From Burkholderiaceae bacterium (GTDB taxonomy: Bacteria > Pseudomonadota > Gammaproteobacteria > Burkholderiales > Burkholderiaceae): a stretch of 39,717 bases of DNA. The notes below the pieces were generated by a model. That model saw only the letters and a program-made list of their open reading frames with translations. It was not told the DNA's origin and did no database searches. The translations under genes were made by a program, and so were the position numbers. Numbering within the stretch: position 1 is the stretch's first letter; each line of letters begins with the position of its first letter. The stretch lies in contig CANFRA010000012.1 in assembly GCA_947449305.1 (NCBI GenBank), positions 1-39,717 on the forward strand, read 5' to 3'. Positions 24,962 through 33,129 of the stretch are shown here, one piece after another.

Positions 24962-25705
24962 TCAAGATTTTTTAGTTAGTGGTGCAGCGGATAATCCCTG
25001 TACTTGATATTGCTCAATTAAAGTGCTTACTAAACCGGTAGTGATGAAGTCTTCAACACATGTGCTTAAAAATTCAATAGCTTCTAGATGTGACTTGTGA
25101 GCAGCAATCGCCTGCTGAATGCCGGTGAATTGACCATCCAATATGCGCGAACCAGGAATTTTTTGAGCAGCAGCCACTAGCCCTGTTTTAAGACCTGCGA
25201 GAGCATCAAGTTTTTCCCTGACAAATAATTCATTACTAGCCTGAACACTGTCAGCGTGCACCAAAGTCGCATACTTGAGATTGCGCTGTAGCCAAAGATC
25301 ATAGGCACTCTTGAAAAACGAGGCAATCCGAATACCAGGCTGATCCACCTGGGATACATCAATAATAGATGAGTTGGTAGGAACTAAGTAACTAGCCTCA
25401 AGCTCTACATAAGCAGGTGTAAATGTCACTCTTTTAGCGCGAGCTGGATCAGACCCCACCAATGCAATACCGCACTTGCCATCAGCAGCCGAATTGACCA
25501 CCTCATCCTGAGTTTCACAACCCAGTAGCTTGAGCTCGACGCCTAAACGCTCTGCAATAGCACGACAAATATCAGGCGCAATACCAGTGGGCTCTCCACT
25601 AGAAGATCTACCGGTAACTAGCAGAAAGTTACCTAAATACACGGCTGCGTAAAGAACACCGTGAGGAGCAAGTTGAGCCCTCACAGCAGGGGAAATGGAA
25701 TTCAT
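24962..25705 (-). CDS. Type-3 solute-binding-like protein without signal peptide
   Basis: The 247-residue protein follows the bacterial SBP_bac_3 pattern: GEPTGIAPDICRAIAERLG, then GKCGIALVGSDPARAKRVTFTPAY, then a second lobe with FVREKLDALAGLKTGL. These are the marks of periplasmic amino-acid receptors or of arogenate/cyclohexadienyl dehydratase-like enzymes. However, the N-terminus (MNSISPAVRAQLAPHG) has no basic-hydrophobic leader and no ATG further upstream is evident. It therefore appears to be cytoplasmic, which suggests an enzyme or sensor rather than a transport receptor. It lies between an exported hydrolase gene and an orphan Bug gene. Confidence 0.8.
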   Translation of the reverse strand: MNSISPAVRAQLAPHGVLYAAVYLGNFLLVTGRSSSGEPTGIAPDICRAIAERLGVELKLLGCETQDEVVNSAADGKCGIALVGSDPARAKRVTFTPAYVELEASYLVPTNSSIIDVSQVDQPGIRIASFFKSAYDLWLQRNLKYATLVHADSVQASNELFVREKLDALAGLKTGLVAAAQKIPGSRILDGQFTGIQQAIAAHKSHLEAIEFLSTCVEDFITTGLVSTLIEQYQVQGLSAAPLTKKS

Positions 25706-25736
25706 TAAATCCTATTAAATAAAAGTCTATAGCAAC

Positions 25737-26594
25737 TTAGAACTGAACCGTCTCACCTTCAGTCATAGGGATAACTTTGATGCCGCTTCCCTTCATCGCC
25801 GCCTGGAACTCTGCCAAAGTGCCTTTAGCCATTGGATTAGAGTTGTAATGCATTGGAATTGCCATTTTTGGCTTCACCCAAGTTCGCAATGCATAGGCCG
25901 CATCATCTGGGTCCATTGTGAAATTTCCGCCAATTGGAATCATCACTAGGTCTGGCTTGTAATACTCAGAGATAAATTTCATATCGCCGAACAAGCCTGT
26001 ATCTCCCATATGCCAAATCTTAAAACCATTTTCCAATTGAATGATGTAACCCATCGCTTCTCCAGCATGGTGGGCTTCCATTTTTTCAGTTGTAGGATTT
26101 TTATGAACTAATAAAGAGGAGTGTTCGGCCTTGACTGCTGTTACCTTAATACCCGGCAAAGGACTAACACTTCCGGATTTATTAAATCGATGCCCTAGAT
26201 CCGCAGGTATCAAGCCTAAATGAATGAGTGGCGTCACCATATCCGCTGGGCCATACAATTTTGTGTTGTGCATCTTAGCTAATGCGGGAGCATCACCAAT
26301 ATGATCAACGTGTGCATGGGTCACCAAAAGTAAATCAACCGGGCCAATTGCGGCTAAGTCATTCTTGTATTGAGATGGAGTCTTTGGACCACCAGTAATC
26401 CAGGGGTCAATCAAAATAATCTTACCGCCTGGCGTCTTAATTCGAAAACCAGCCTGACCAAGCCATAAAATTTCTGTCCTACCCTGAGCACCGCTAGCAG
26501 TTGAAGTCTGGGCATGAGATAGCCCCGTACCGATTAGCAAGACTACTGAAACTAAAAAAGTAGAAATTGAACTTCTCAATGAAATACTATTCAT
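25737..26594 (-). CDS. Exported metallo-beta-lactamase-fold metal-dependent hydrolase (UPF0173-like)
   Basis: A 285-residue protein with a signal peptide ending at LSHAQT. The metal motif THAHVDHIGDA sits near residues 93-103. Further ligands come in WHMGDTGLFGDM and PMHYNS, and PIGGNFTMDPDDAA is highly characteristic of the UPF0173 / YtkL-like hydrolases. Those are usually cytoplasmic and about 230 residues, so the leader is notable. Substrate unknown. It is the first gene of a probable three-gene operon with the leaderless SBP gene (31 bases on) and a Bug receptor. Confidence 0.87.
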   Translation of the reverse strand: MNSISLRSSISTFLVSVVLLIGTGLSHAQTSTASGAQGRTEILWLGQAGFRIKTPGGKIILIDPWITGGPKTPSQYKNDLAAIGPVDLLLVTHAHVDHIGDAPALAKMHNTKLYGPADMVTPLIHLGLIPADLGHRFNKSGSVSPLPGIKVTAVKAEHSSLLVHKNPTTEKMEAHHAGEAMGYIIQLENGFKIWHMGDTGLFGDMKFISEYYKPDLVMIPIGGNFTMDPDDAAYALRTWVKPKMAIPMHYNSNPMAKGTLAEFQAAMKGSGIKVIPMTEGETVQF

Positions 26595-26602
26595 ACACCC
26601 TC

Positions 26603-26630
26603 TCCCTATTTCTTTTTTTATTAATAGGGA
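26603..26630 (-). promoter_or_regulatory. Hairpin next to the hydrolase ribosome-binding site
   Basis: An 8-bp inverted repeat (TCCCTATT / AATAGGGA, 12-base loop) lies just ahead of the ATG at 26594. In the minus-strand mRNA its 3' arm supplies AGGGA of a purine-rich stretch that forms the Shine-Dalgarno. It could dampen translation; a second GAGGG outside the stem remains free. Confidence 0.35.
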
Positions 26631-26690
26631 AACTATAGCCCAAAATCAGAATGGAGGCCTGTATGAGGCTCTATATGGCATTGCACCATT

Positions 26691-28097
26691 TTAAGGTTGA
26701 ATACTTTCGATTTCTTTAAGCTTTAAACGATATGACATGAAGTACTTATAGACATTACGAACATAAATCATTGGCTCATAACCCATGCGTTCTGTTGCGA
26801 TAAATTCAACATTGCCAAACCATCGATTAGGATCAAACCCTAATTGTTTTGCCTGATCTCTGGCTTTAGCAACGTTGTTAGGTCCAATATTGTATGAAGC
26901 TACAGCAAATAAGGAGCGATTATTACCATCAAATTGGGCATCAGGAAAATACTTGGTGATGAGTTGATTCATATAATCAGCGCCTGCATGAATATTGGGC
27001 TCCAAGAGACGAATATCGCCAACGCCCAAAGCCATACCAGTAGCTGGCATTAGTTGCATTACACCAATAGCACCAACCGTACTCACTGCACTTTGATTGA
27101 GTAAGGTTTCTTGAAATCCCAGTGATGCAATAAAAAGAGGATTTAATTTGTACTCTGTGCCAAACCGATTAAATAGAGGTCGCATAGATTCAAAGCGTGC
27201 CCAAGCAGTCTTATCAATCGGATCCTTTAATCCTTTCAAGTGCTGCTTATAGTCTTCCTGCCGAAATGCGAGACGGGATTTTTCAAAGTCATCGCTCTGG
27301 TAAAACCCAAGCAAATCATCATTTAAATCTTGATTATTAGACCGTACCACCCAGCCAATCCAACCCACATCCTTAACCGAGAGTTCTTCATGCATCACAA
27401 TATTTTTATAGATCGACTGCCATAACTTAAATTTCCAATCGCCGACAATCACATATTGAATCAAGCCAGCGTTTAGCATCTCCAGAAGATCTTCGTCGTC
27501 TAAATCGCCTAATGGTGAAATTAAGTTGACCGGCAACTTACCATCTCGCCCTAACTCTTCGTTTAGTGCGCGAAGAGTCGTTTGAAAGTTGGTATTGCGA
27601 CTACCGTATACCGTCTGCCCAGATAGATCGGTCATCTTTTTCAATGGTAAGGAGCTGGGGCCCGTAACCAAAACCTCCTGCTCAACTCTGCTTGCATGAT
27701 TCACTATGAAGCCCTGAGGATTTGGAATGGGTTCATATAAACCAATATCACCAACCGCAATATCGGCACGCCCAAAGGTCAAGCTATTTAAAAGCTCAGC
27801 ACCAATAGTGGGAACTAATTTAATCGATATAGATTTACCTTTTAACTGACTCGCATACTTAGCATTAATCCACTTCGCCAAACCTTTGCTTATCTCAATT
27901 GACAAACCCCGCAGCGTACCTTTGTCATTAATGTATATCGTTCGGTCATAGGGAACCGCCATCCGAATTTCCCGACGCTGCAACATTTCAGAATAGCTAC
28001 CAGACCAAACTTCAGGCGCTTTATTTGTTTGTGCACAAGCTAAAGCGCTAACAAAGATTAGATTAAGCGCAAGAATGCCTTGAATAAGCGGTTTCAT
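26691..28097 (-). CDS. MltF-like membrane-bound lytic murein transglycosylase
   Basis: The 468-residue protein has a signal peptide (end near ALACA). An SBP_bac_3-like domain spans about residues 40-290, and a C-terminal SLT goose-lysozyme-type domain spans about 305-440. The catalytic glutamate is E330 in SLGFQETLLNQ, followed by the conserved GAIGVMQLMPATG and later VASYNIGPNNVAKA. This is the MltF architecture: cleavage of peptidoglycan glycan strands with 1,6-anhydro products, with a sensor-like N-terminal lobe that in MltF responds to muropeptides. The gene has its own unit, with 96 bases before the downstream hydrolase. Confidence 0.9.
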   Translation of the reverse strand: MKPLIQGILALNLIFVSALACAQTNKAPEVWSGSYSEMLQRREIRMAVPYDRTIYINDKGTLRGLSIEISKGLAKWINAKYASQLKGKSISIKLVPTIGAELLNSLTFGRADIAVGDIGLYEPIPNPQGFIVNHASRVEQEVLVTGPSSLPLKKMTDLSGQTVYGSRNTNFQTTLRALNEELGRDGKLPVNLISPLGDLDDEDLLEMLNAGLIQYVIVGDWKFKLWQSIYKNIVMHEELSVKDVGWIGWVVRSNNQDLNDDLLGFYQSDDFEKSRLAFRQEDYKQHLKGLKDPIDKTAWARFESMRPLFNRFGTEYKLNPLFIASLGFQETLLNQSAVSTVGAIGVMQLMPATGMALGVGDIRLLEPNIHAGADYMNQLITKYFPDAQFDGNNRSLFAVASYNIGPNNVAKARDQAKQLGFDPNRWFGNVEFIATERMGYEPMIYVRNVYKYFMSYRLKLKEIESIQP

Positions 28098-28128
28098 CTG
28101 CTTATATTACCCTAGCCCCACCAAAGAA

Positions 28129-28150
28129 AAGCCCCGCAAAGGCGGGGCTT
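28129..28150 (-). terminator. Rho-independent terminator after the quinone oxidoreductase gene
   Basis: A 9-bp perfect stem (AAGCCCCGC / GCGGGGCTT) with a four-base loop. On the minus strand it is followed by TTCTTTGG after the stem's own terminal TT. It lies 22 bases past the stop of the oxidoreductase and insulates it from the lytic transglycosylase gene. Confidence 0.85.
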
Positions 28151-28171
28151 GAGGTGCTCACTTGATGCTGA

Positions 28172-29152
28172 TTAAGGAATCATAATAATGGCGCCAGAGA
28201 CCTTCCTGCCTTCAGCTGCACGATGAGCATCAGCAGCTTGCTCCAAAGGAAACTTGGCGCCAATTTGCACCTTAACGTAACCCTTGGCAATTGCATCAAA
28301 CACAGCCTTTGCATTCTCTTGTAGTAATGCATGCGTAGCGTTATGAGGAAATACCGAAGGTCTTGTTAAAAATAGACAGCCCTTCTTATTCAAAATTTCT
28401 GGCTGAATTTCAGGAGCGGGGCCTGAGGCAGCGCCAAATAAAGCCAGAGTGCCAAAAGGCGCAACGCAGTCTAATGAGCCCATGAAGGTTGTTTTAGCAA
28501 CAGAGTCATAAACCACATTCGCCTTTTTACCACCAGTAGCCTTTAAGAATTCTTCAACCCAATTTGGCTGCGAGTAATCAACTACTGCATCACAACCTGC
28601 CGCTTTAGCTACAGCTACTTTAGCTTGTGAGCCAACACTACCAACAACAAAGGCGCCAAGTGCTTTTGCCCAGCCAGCCAAAATTTGACCAACCCCACCA
28701 GCAGCAGCATGTACCAAAACAATATCGCCTGCTTTTACTTTGTAGGTTTTTTGAATCAGGTACTGAGCAGTCATTGCCTTAAAGAAGACTGCGGCCGCAA
28801 CTTCATCGGCAACATTATTTGGTACTGGCACCAACTTATCTGCAGCAACATTACGAGCGCTTGCGTACGCGCCGATACCGGCATTCATATACATTACGCG
28901 ATCACCCACTTTAAGACCTGTCACGCCATCACCTAAGGCCTCAACCACGCCTACAGCCTCATGGCCAAGGCCCGTAGGCAAATCAAGTGGGTAATAACCT
29001 GAGCGCTGATATATATCAATGAAGTTAAAACCAATAGCGGTCTGACGAATTTGTACTTCGCCTTTACCTGGGGAAGGCAATTCTTTATCAATTACCTGAA
29101 TTACCTCAGCACCACCTAATTTAGAAAGACTAACTACTCGAGCTTTTGTCAC
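28172..29152 (-). CDS. NADPH:quinone oxidoreductase, zeta-crystallin/QOR type
   Basis: The 326-residue medium-chain dehydrogenase lacks the catalytic zinc ligands. GHEAVGVVEALGDGV and KVGDRVMYMNAGIGAYA mark the GroES-like half. The Rossmann half has the nucleotide motif AAAGGVGQILAGWAKALGA. End motif HRAAEGRKVSGAIIM is typical of bacterial QOR proteins. It reduces quinones or reactive carbonyls with NADPH in the cytoplasm, and so may protect against redox stress. The DUF2452 gene is 34 bases upstream on the same strand and may be co-transcribed. Confidence 0.92.
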   Translation of the reverse strand: MTKARVVSLSKLGGAEVIQVIDKELPSPGKGEVQIRQTAIGFNFIDIYQRSGYYPLDLPTGLGHEAVGVVEALGDGVTGLKVGDRVMYMNAGIGAYASARNVAADKLVPVPNNVADEVAAAVFFKAMTAQYLIQKTYKVKAGDIVLVHAAAGGVGQILAGWAKALGAFVVGSVGSQAKVAVAKAAGCDAVVDYSQPNWVEEFLKATGGKKANVVYDSVAKTTFMGSLDCVAPFGTLALFGAASGPAPEIQPEILNKKGCLFLTRPSVFPHNATHALLQENAKAVFDAIAKGYVKVQIGAKFPLEQAADAHRAAEGRKVSGAIIMIP

Positions 29153-29186
29153 GTGTTACCTTATTTTTTATTGTTAAATAGAAAAA

Positions 29187-29621
29187 TCATACTGTAAGAG
29201 TATCTTCCTCAATCACGGCCCAAGTGCTATCGCCTAACTTCTTTACTGCCATTGAATAGTTCCAGCCATCCGGAATACCGCAGCTCCACTCTTTAGGACC
29301 ATTCTGAATGAGCACATTCACAGCATTTCTGCTGTCGTAGTAGAGGTGATAGATTTTTCCATGAATTGGATTAAAACCAAATTTTGCAGCATGCACCATC
29401 TCAGTAGCATCAAGCCTGGATTGTAGAGCCCGCGCTTGTTTCATCAAAACCTCTGCCTGTTCCATAATGCGCTCGTACTCTAGCTTTGCATTTTGGCGCG
29501 CGACATTCACTGCCTTATCTTTTTCTTCAACTACCTTAATAGGCGCAAATACAGGGGCTCCAACCTCCATTGGATATTCAATCCCGGCATGTCTAGCTGG
29601 ATCGGCATCTTCTATTCTCAT
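29187..29621 (-). CDS. DUF2452 domain-containing protein
   Basis: A 144-residue cytoplasmic protein. A helical middle part (KLEYERIMEQAEVLMKQARALQ) looks able to form a coiled coil, and it is followed by GFNPIHGKIYHLYYDS and GPKEWSCGIPDGWNYS, the blocks that define DUF2452. Function of the family is not known. The start follows AGGGG by 6 bases, with an in-frame stop just before. It lies between superoxide dismutase and quinone oxidoreductase genes, so a link to oxidative stress is possible but unproven. Confidence 0.75.
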   Translation of the reverse strand: MRIEDADPARHAGIEYPMEVGAPVFAPIKVVEEKDKAVNVARQNAKLEYERIMEQAEVLMKQARALQSRLDATEMVHAAKFGFNPIHGKIYHLYYDSRNAVNVLIQNGPKEWSCGIPDGWNYSMAVKKLGDSTWAVIEEDTLTV

Positions 29622-29647
29622 TAAAACCCCTGCATCGCCTAAAGTGA

Positions 29648-30181
29648 TTACTTAATTAAGCCACAAGCAATACGCGGCCCTGAATTACCAGCTGGCTGAG
29701 ACTTATAGTCATCAGGATCACGATGCACTACAACTGAGCGACCCACAACTCCAGTGGGGCCTGTATTGACAGCGAAACCATGCATTGTTGCTGTGTAAGT
29801 AGCATTGCCATTCGCATCTGACTTAATGTTTGGCATATCACCAGCATGATTCATACCGCTATTGGGCATGCCATGGCTTTTAATGTCTGGATTAAAGTGG
29901 CCGCCAGCGCTAGTAGCGTCGGGTGCAGAGCAATCACCTTTTTCATGAACATGAAAGCCTTGCTCCGCATTAGGCTTTAATCCAGAAAATTTTCCGTTCA
30001 CTAAAACATTGCTACCTTGCCAGGTAAAAGTCACTTCACCTTTTGTATTGGAACCAGATCTAGAGTCTAAAGTCGCACTTGCTTTTTGACCTGTGCCCTG
30101 CTCCATTGATTGGCAAGCAACTAAGGTAAAAAGTCCTGCTACAGATAAACCAATCGCTACCTTCTTGAATGCTGTATTCAT
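29648..30181 (-). CDS. sodC: Cu/Zn superoxide dismutase, lipoprotein form
   Basis: The product converts superoxide to hydrogen peroxide and oxygen in the periplasm. Metal residues appear in order: FHVHEKGDC (two copper His and the disulfide Cys), GGHFNPD (bridging His), further His and Asp in KSHGM and NHAGD, and the last copper His in VVVHRDP. The C-terminal GPRIACG gives the second disulfide Cys and the active-site arginine region. The lipobox LVAC indicates lipid anchoring. The ATG at 30181 is preferred over 30187 because AGGGGG then has normal spacing. This gives 177 residues. Confidence 0.93.
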   Translation of the reverse strand: MNTAFKKVAIGLSVAGLFTLVACQSMEQGTGQKASATLDSRSGSNTKGEVTFTWQGSNVLVNGKFSGLKPNAEQGFHVHEKGDCSAPDATSAGGHFNPDIKSHGMPNSGMNHAGDMPNIKSDANGNATYTATMHGFAVNTGPTGVVGRSVVVHRDPDDYKSQPAGNSGPRIACGLIK

Positions 30182-30234
30182 ATTCATCCCCCTGGGTTTT
30201 AAAGTGTTTTTAGGTACGCTACGAGCGCCTGATA

Positions 30235-30258
30235 TGTCACCTTACGGAAAGTGTGACA
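30235..30258 (-). promoter_or_regulatory. Inverted repeat upstream of sodC, possible operator
   Basis: TGTCAC and GTGACA form a perfect 6-bp inverted repeat with 12 bases between, about 55-75 bases ahead of the sodC start and just past the DUF3833 stop. The position fits a regulator site or part of a weak terminator. No known binding motif is matched with confidence. Confidence 0.3.
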
Positions 30259-30276
30259 CAAATTCAGGAGGGCTGC

Positions 30277-30828
30277 TTAGCGCTTATAAAAGCTCAGGGT
30301 AACCTCTCCAAGCTCTATGCCAAACTTGCTCATTTTGGCCTTATTAAGCATGACTTTAGGGGTGATGAGGTACATCCAATCGTTAAATTGCACGTGGTAA
30401 ATGGTGCCGTCTACTGGCAAGGCTAGGGTATAGGTCCAATTCAGAGTATTACCTGCCAGATCGCCCTGTGCCTCGCCGACAACATCATCTGCCCTACCAA
30501 TGTATTTTCCCGGAGATTGTTCAATCAAAGTCCAAATACGTTTTTGCTTAGTGCCGTCTGAATAATCAAAGCTCTCATCGAGAGTGCCGACTTTTTTACC
30601 ATTAACTACTTTCCAATCTGCTTTGATGAGTACTGTAAATCGTTTCTTTACCTCGCCACTGCGGTCTGTGAAGATCCCATATGCATCAATCGTCCCTGAG
30701 AAATAATCACTGAGATCTAAGGTAGGCTTCTCATTTGCATACTGCTGAACATTCGGACTTGTACAAGCCAGTAAAAATGATGCGCAAACTATTGCGGTAA
30801 AAGACCTCAGATAGAGATATTTATTCAT
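30277..30828 (-). CDS. DUF3833 lipoprotein
   Basis: The 183-residue lipoprotein has the lipobox LLAC at residue 22. Family signs include SDYFSGTIDAYGIFTDRSGEVKKRF with the DESFDYSDGTKQKRIW block and the WTYTLALPVDGTIYHVQFNDWMYLI region, as in DUF3833 proteins. These are found in proteobacterial operons with chalcone-isomerase-like and lipid-modifying enzymes; biochemical role unknown. It abuts the chalcone-isomerase-like gene with no gap, so the two are co-translated neighbours. Confidence 0.85.
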   Translation of the reverse strand: MNKYLYLRSFTAIVCASFLLACTSPNVQQYANEKPTLDLSDYFSGTIDAYGIFTDRSGEVKKRFTVLIKADWKVVNGKKVGTLDESFDYSDGTKQKRIWTLIEQSPGKYIGRADDVVGEAQGDLAGNTLNWTYTLALPVDGTIYHVQFNDWMYLITPKVMLNKAKMSKFGIELGEVTLSFYKR

Positions 30829-31380
30829 TTAGCAAGCCTCATTTAAAAGTGGTGGCGGGCAACCTTGACCCAGTAATTCGCTTCGTAACTTTGGTACGCT
30901 TGTTTTAGGATCTAGCCAAATACCAAAGAAAGCCTTTGAAAATTCTACGCCAGGTATTTGAGCAATACGCTTGCCATCATGGTAAAAAATGGTTCCTTGT
31001 TTTGGCGCATAGACTGCAGTCAAAGTCTGGCCAGACTCAATATTGGGGAAGACCTTCGCAAGCTCCTTGCCCCATAGTGCCACCTGTACATCTGGAACAC
31101 CCATCTTTTTCATCTCTTCAGCGCTGCTATTAGCGATAGAAACACCTGAGAATGATTTTTGATAGCGTATATCAATCGCAAACTCCTGAGAAGAAGGCGT
31201 GCCCGCACGATAAAAAGATGCGTCGTAAATATGAAAACCCCACCAATTGAATCTACCGCTACCCTGAAGTTTTGCAGGATTTAATACGCTATCAATAAAG
31301 GTGACGTCTCGAGCAAAACTATTGGATGTCCATAAAAGAGTGGAGATAGACAAAGTTAAAAGGATCTTGACCAATCTCAT
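30829..31380 (-). CDS. Chalcone-isomerase-like exported protein
   Basis: The 183-residue protein has a signal peptide ending at SFARD. The segments LQGSGRFNWWGFHIYDASFYRAG and YAPKQGTIFYHDGKRIAQIPG, then FFGIWLDPKTSVPKLRSELLG, are typical of the bacterial chalcone-isomerase-like family (PF16036). Bacterial members do not act on flavonoids as far as known; fatty-acid-binding behaviour is known for plant relatives. It overlaps the DCC1-type gene by 4 bases and abuts DUF3833. Confidence 0.87.
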   Translation of the reverse strand: MRLVKILLTLSISTLLWTSNSFARDVTFIDSVLNPAKLQGSGRFNWWGFHIYDASFYRAGTPSSQEFAIDIRYQKSFSGVSIANSSAEEMKKMGVPDVQVALWGKELAKVFPNIESGQTLTAVYAPKQGTIFYHDGKRIAQIPGVEFSKAFFGIWLDPKTSVPKLRSELLGQGCPPPLLNEAC

Positions 31381-31787
31381 GGCGTACCCTTTGAAGATGT
31401 TGTCTTAACTAAATACAAGGCTGTTGGACCAAATAATCTAGAAATTGCATGACGATTTTTAGCAAAGAATCGGTAAGCTACCTGCAAGCTTGCTTGTAAT
31501 GATTTTCTAGAGAATACCCACGCCAAGAATGGGAGATCTGCCCTGCGATACGCCTCGGAGAAAACAGTCACACCCTGGATTAATACACCATTGTCATACT
31601 GTCCATACATGGCTGCCAAGGCCTGGTCACAAGAAATACCAATCTTGGCAGAATCAAAGAGCGCAGAATTAATATCCACAAAATCTAATAGCCCAGCCTG
31701 GTTTCTTCTGGATAAAAATAGAATCTCTGCCTGGCACAAAGGGCAAGTACCGTCATAAAAGAGAGTCAGTTTTTCTAATGAATGCAT
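31377..31787 (-). CDS. DCC1-like thiol-disulfide oxidoreductase family protein (DUF393)
   Basis: A 136-residue protein beginning LTLFYDGTCPLCQAEILFL, which contains the DxxCPLC motif that gives the DCC family its name. The two cysteines are placed like a thioredoxin active site. A hydrophobic C-terminal part is followed by a short polar tail. Physiological substrate unknown. It heads a minus-strand three-gene operon with chalcone-isomerase-like and DUF3833 genes, divergent by 62 bases from the DUF2237 gene. Confidence 0.87.
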   Translation of the reverse strand: MHSLEKLTLFYDGTCPLCQAEILFLSRRNQAGLLDFVDINSALFDSAKIGISCDQALAAMYGQYDNGVLIQGVTVFSEAYRRADLPFLAWVFSRKSLQASLQVAYRFFAKNRHAISRLFGPTALYLVKTTSSKGTP

Positions 31788-31849
31788 GTCTGAGCAAGTT
31801 TAAGCCTTATTGAATAAACTGGCTGATAACCACACTATCGAAAGATGCT

Positions 31850-32224
31850 ATGCAAAAAGAAGTTGCCTTAAATGTATTTGGAGAGCCCCTCATCCCCTGC
31901 TCCTTTGACCCACTGACAGGCTTCTTTAGGGATGGCTGCTGCAAAACCAATGAAGAAGATGTTGGCAGCCACTTAGTTTGCGCTGTGGTCACAAAAGACT
32001 TTTTGCAATTTAGTCTTGAAAAAGGCAATGATCTAATAACCCCACAACCAGAGTACCAATTCCCAGGATTAGTTGCTGGAGATCAATGGTGCCTGTGTAT
32101 TTCTCGCTGGGTAGAAGCTGTGAATGCGCAATGCGCCCCTTTAATCAAATTAGAGAGCACTCATATCAATGCCCTCCAAACAGTCCCCCTGGAGATTTTG
32201 AAAGAATATTCGAGCGAAGTGTGA
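31850..32224 (+). CDS. DUF2237 family protein
   Basis: A 124-residue cytoplasmic protein with NVFGEPLIPCSFDPLTGFFRDGCC at the start and PGLVAGDQWCLCISRWVEA near residues 74-92, the two conserved blocks of DUF2237. Several Cys residues (C18, C30, C31, C83, C85) may bind metal; the family has solved structures but no assigned reaction. GAAAG lies before the ATG. Its TGA stop overlaps the GTG start of the histone-deacetylase-like gene. Confidence 0.87.
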   Translation: MQKEVALNVFGEPLIPCSFDPLTGFFRDGCCKTNEEDVGSHLVCAVVTKDFLQFSLEKGNDLITPQPEYQFPGLVAGDQWCLCISRWVEAVNAQCAPLIKLESTHINALQTVPLEILKEYSSEV

Positions 32225-33120
32225 AGGCTTTCTATACAGATCATTTTGTATTACCGCTACCAGCGGGACACCGCTTTCCAATGGAGAAATATTCTTATTT
32301 AAGAGATCTAGTAAAGACTGTTGCTGATATAGAGTTAATCGAAGCTCCCGCCGCAAGTGATACCCAAATTCTGTATGCCCATGATCCTAACTATCTCATC
32401 AATATCATTGAGGGAAGGTTAAGCCCTCAAGAACAGCGAGAAATTGGCTTTCCTTGGAGTGAAAAAATGGTTGAGCGCTCTCGCCGCTCTGCGGGTGCAA
32501 CTATTGCTGCGGCAAAAACTGCTCTTGAAGAAGGTATTGCCGTCAATTTAGCTGGAGGTACTCACCACGCGTATCGCAATATGGGCAGTGGCTTTTGTGT
32601 ATTCAATGACTCTGCTATTGCAGCACGTACGCTCCAGAAAGAAGTGAACGCAAAGCTGAAGATTGCGATCATTGATTTAGATGTTCATCAAGGCAACGGT
32701 ACAGCTTCTATTTTGCAAAATGATTCCTCGATCTTCACGCTATCCATTCACGGTGAAAATAATTTCCCATTTAAGAAAGAGCAAAGCGATCTTGATTTGA
32801 GCCTTGTAGATGGCTGCAATGATCACACCTATTTAACTTCCTTAGAGCAATGCCTGGATGATCTTAGCTCCCGGTTCAAGACAGACTGTCTAATTTATCT
32901 TGCAGGAGCAGACCCTCATGAAGGTGATCGTCTAGGTAGGCTCAAGATTAGTAAGGATGGAATGCGCCTCAGAGATGAAATGGTTTGCCAGTACGCCTCA
33001 GATAAAAGACTGCCGATGGCGATATCAATGGCAGGCGGCTATGGAAAGGAAATTCAATCTACTGTAGAGATCCATTTCCAGACCATCAGAACCGCCCTAC
33101 GTTTTCAGCAAGAATACTAA
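32221..33120 (+). CDS. Histone deacetylase / acetylpolyamine amidohydrolase family zinc hydrolase
   Basis: A 299-residue deacetylase from the GTG at 32221, where the stop of DUF2237 overlaps (GTGA). An open frame runs to 32086 but lies over DUF2237 and lacks family similarity. Catalytic residues appear in order: the His pair H115/H116 (GGTHHAY), zinc ligands D154 and H156 (IDLDVHQGNG), D231 (GADPHEGD) and Y274 (AGGYGK). It should remove acyl groups from lysine or small amines in the cytoplasm. Coupling to DUF2237 suggests a shared task. Substrate unknown. Confidence 0.88.
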   Translation: MKAFYTDHFVLPLPAGHRFPMEKYSYLRDLVKTVADIELIEAPAASDTQILYAHDPNYLINIIEGRLSPQEQREIGFPWSEKMVERSRRSAGATIAAAKTALEEGIAVNLAGGTHHAYRNMGSGFCVFNDSAIAARTLQKEVNAKLKIAIIDLDVHQGNGTASILQNDSSIFTLSIHGENNFPFKKEQSDLDLSLVDGCNDHTYLTSLEQCLDDLSSRFKTDCLIYLAGADPHEGDRLGRLKISKDGMRLRDEMVCQYASDKRLPMAISMAGGYGKEIQSTVEIHFQTIRTALRFQQEY

Positions 33121-33129
33121 TTTAGCCAG

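Noticed and set aside
32086-32220. 45-codon N-terminal extension of the deacetylase frame
   Set aside because: It overlaps the conserved DUF2237 coding sequence and the family begins at KAFYTDHF, so the GTG at 32221 is the real start.
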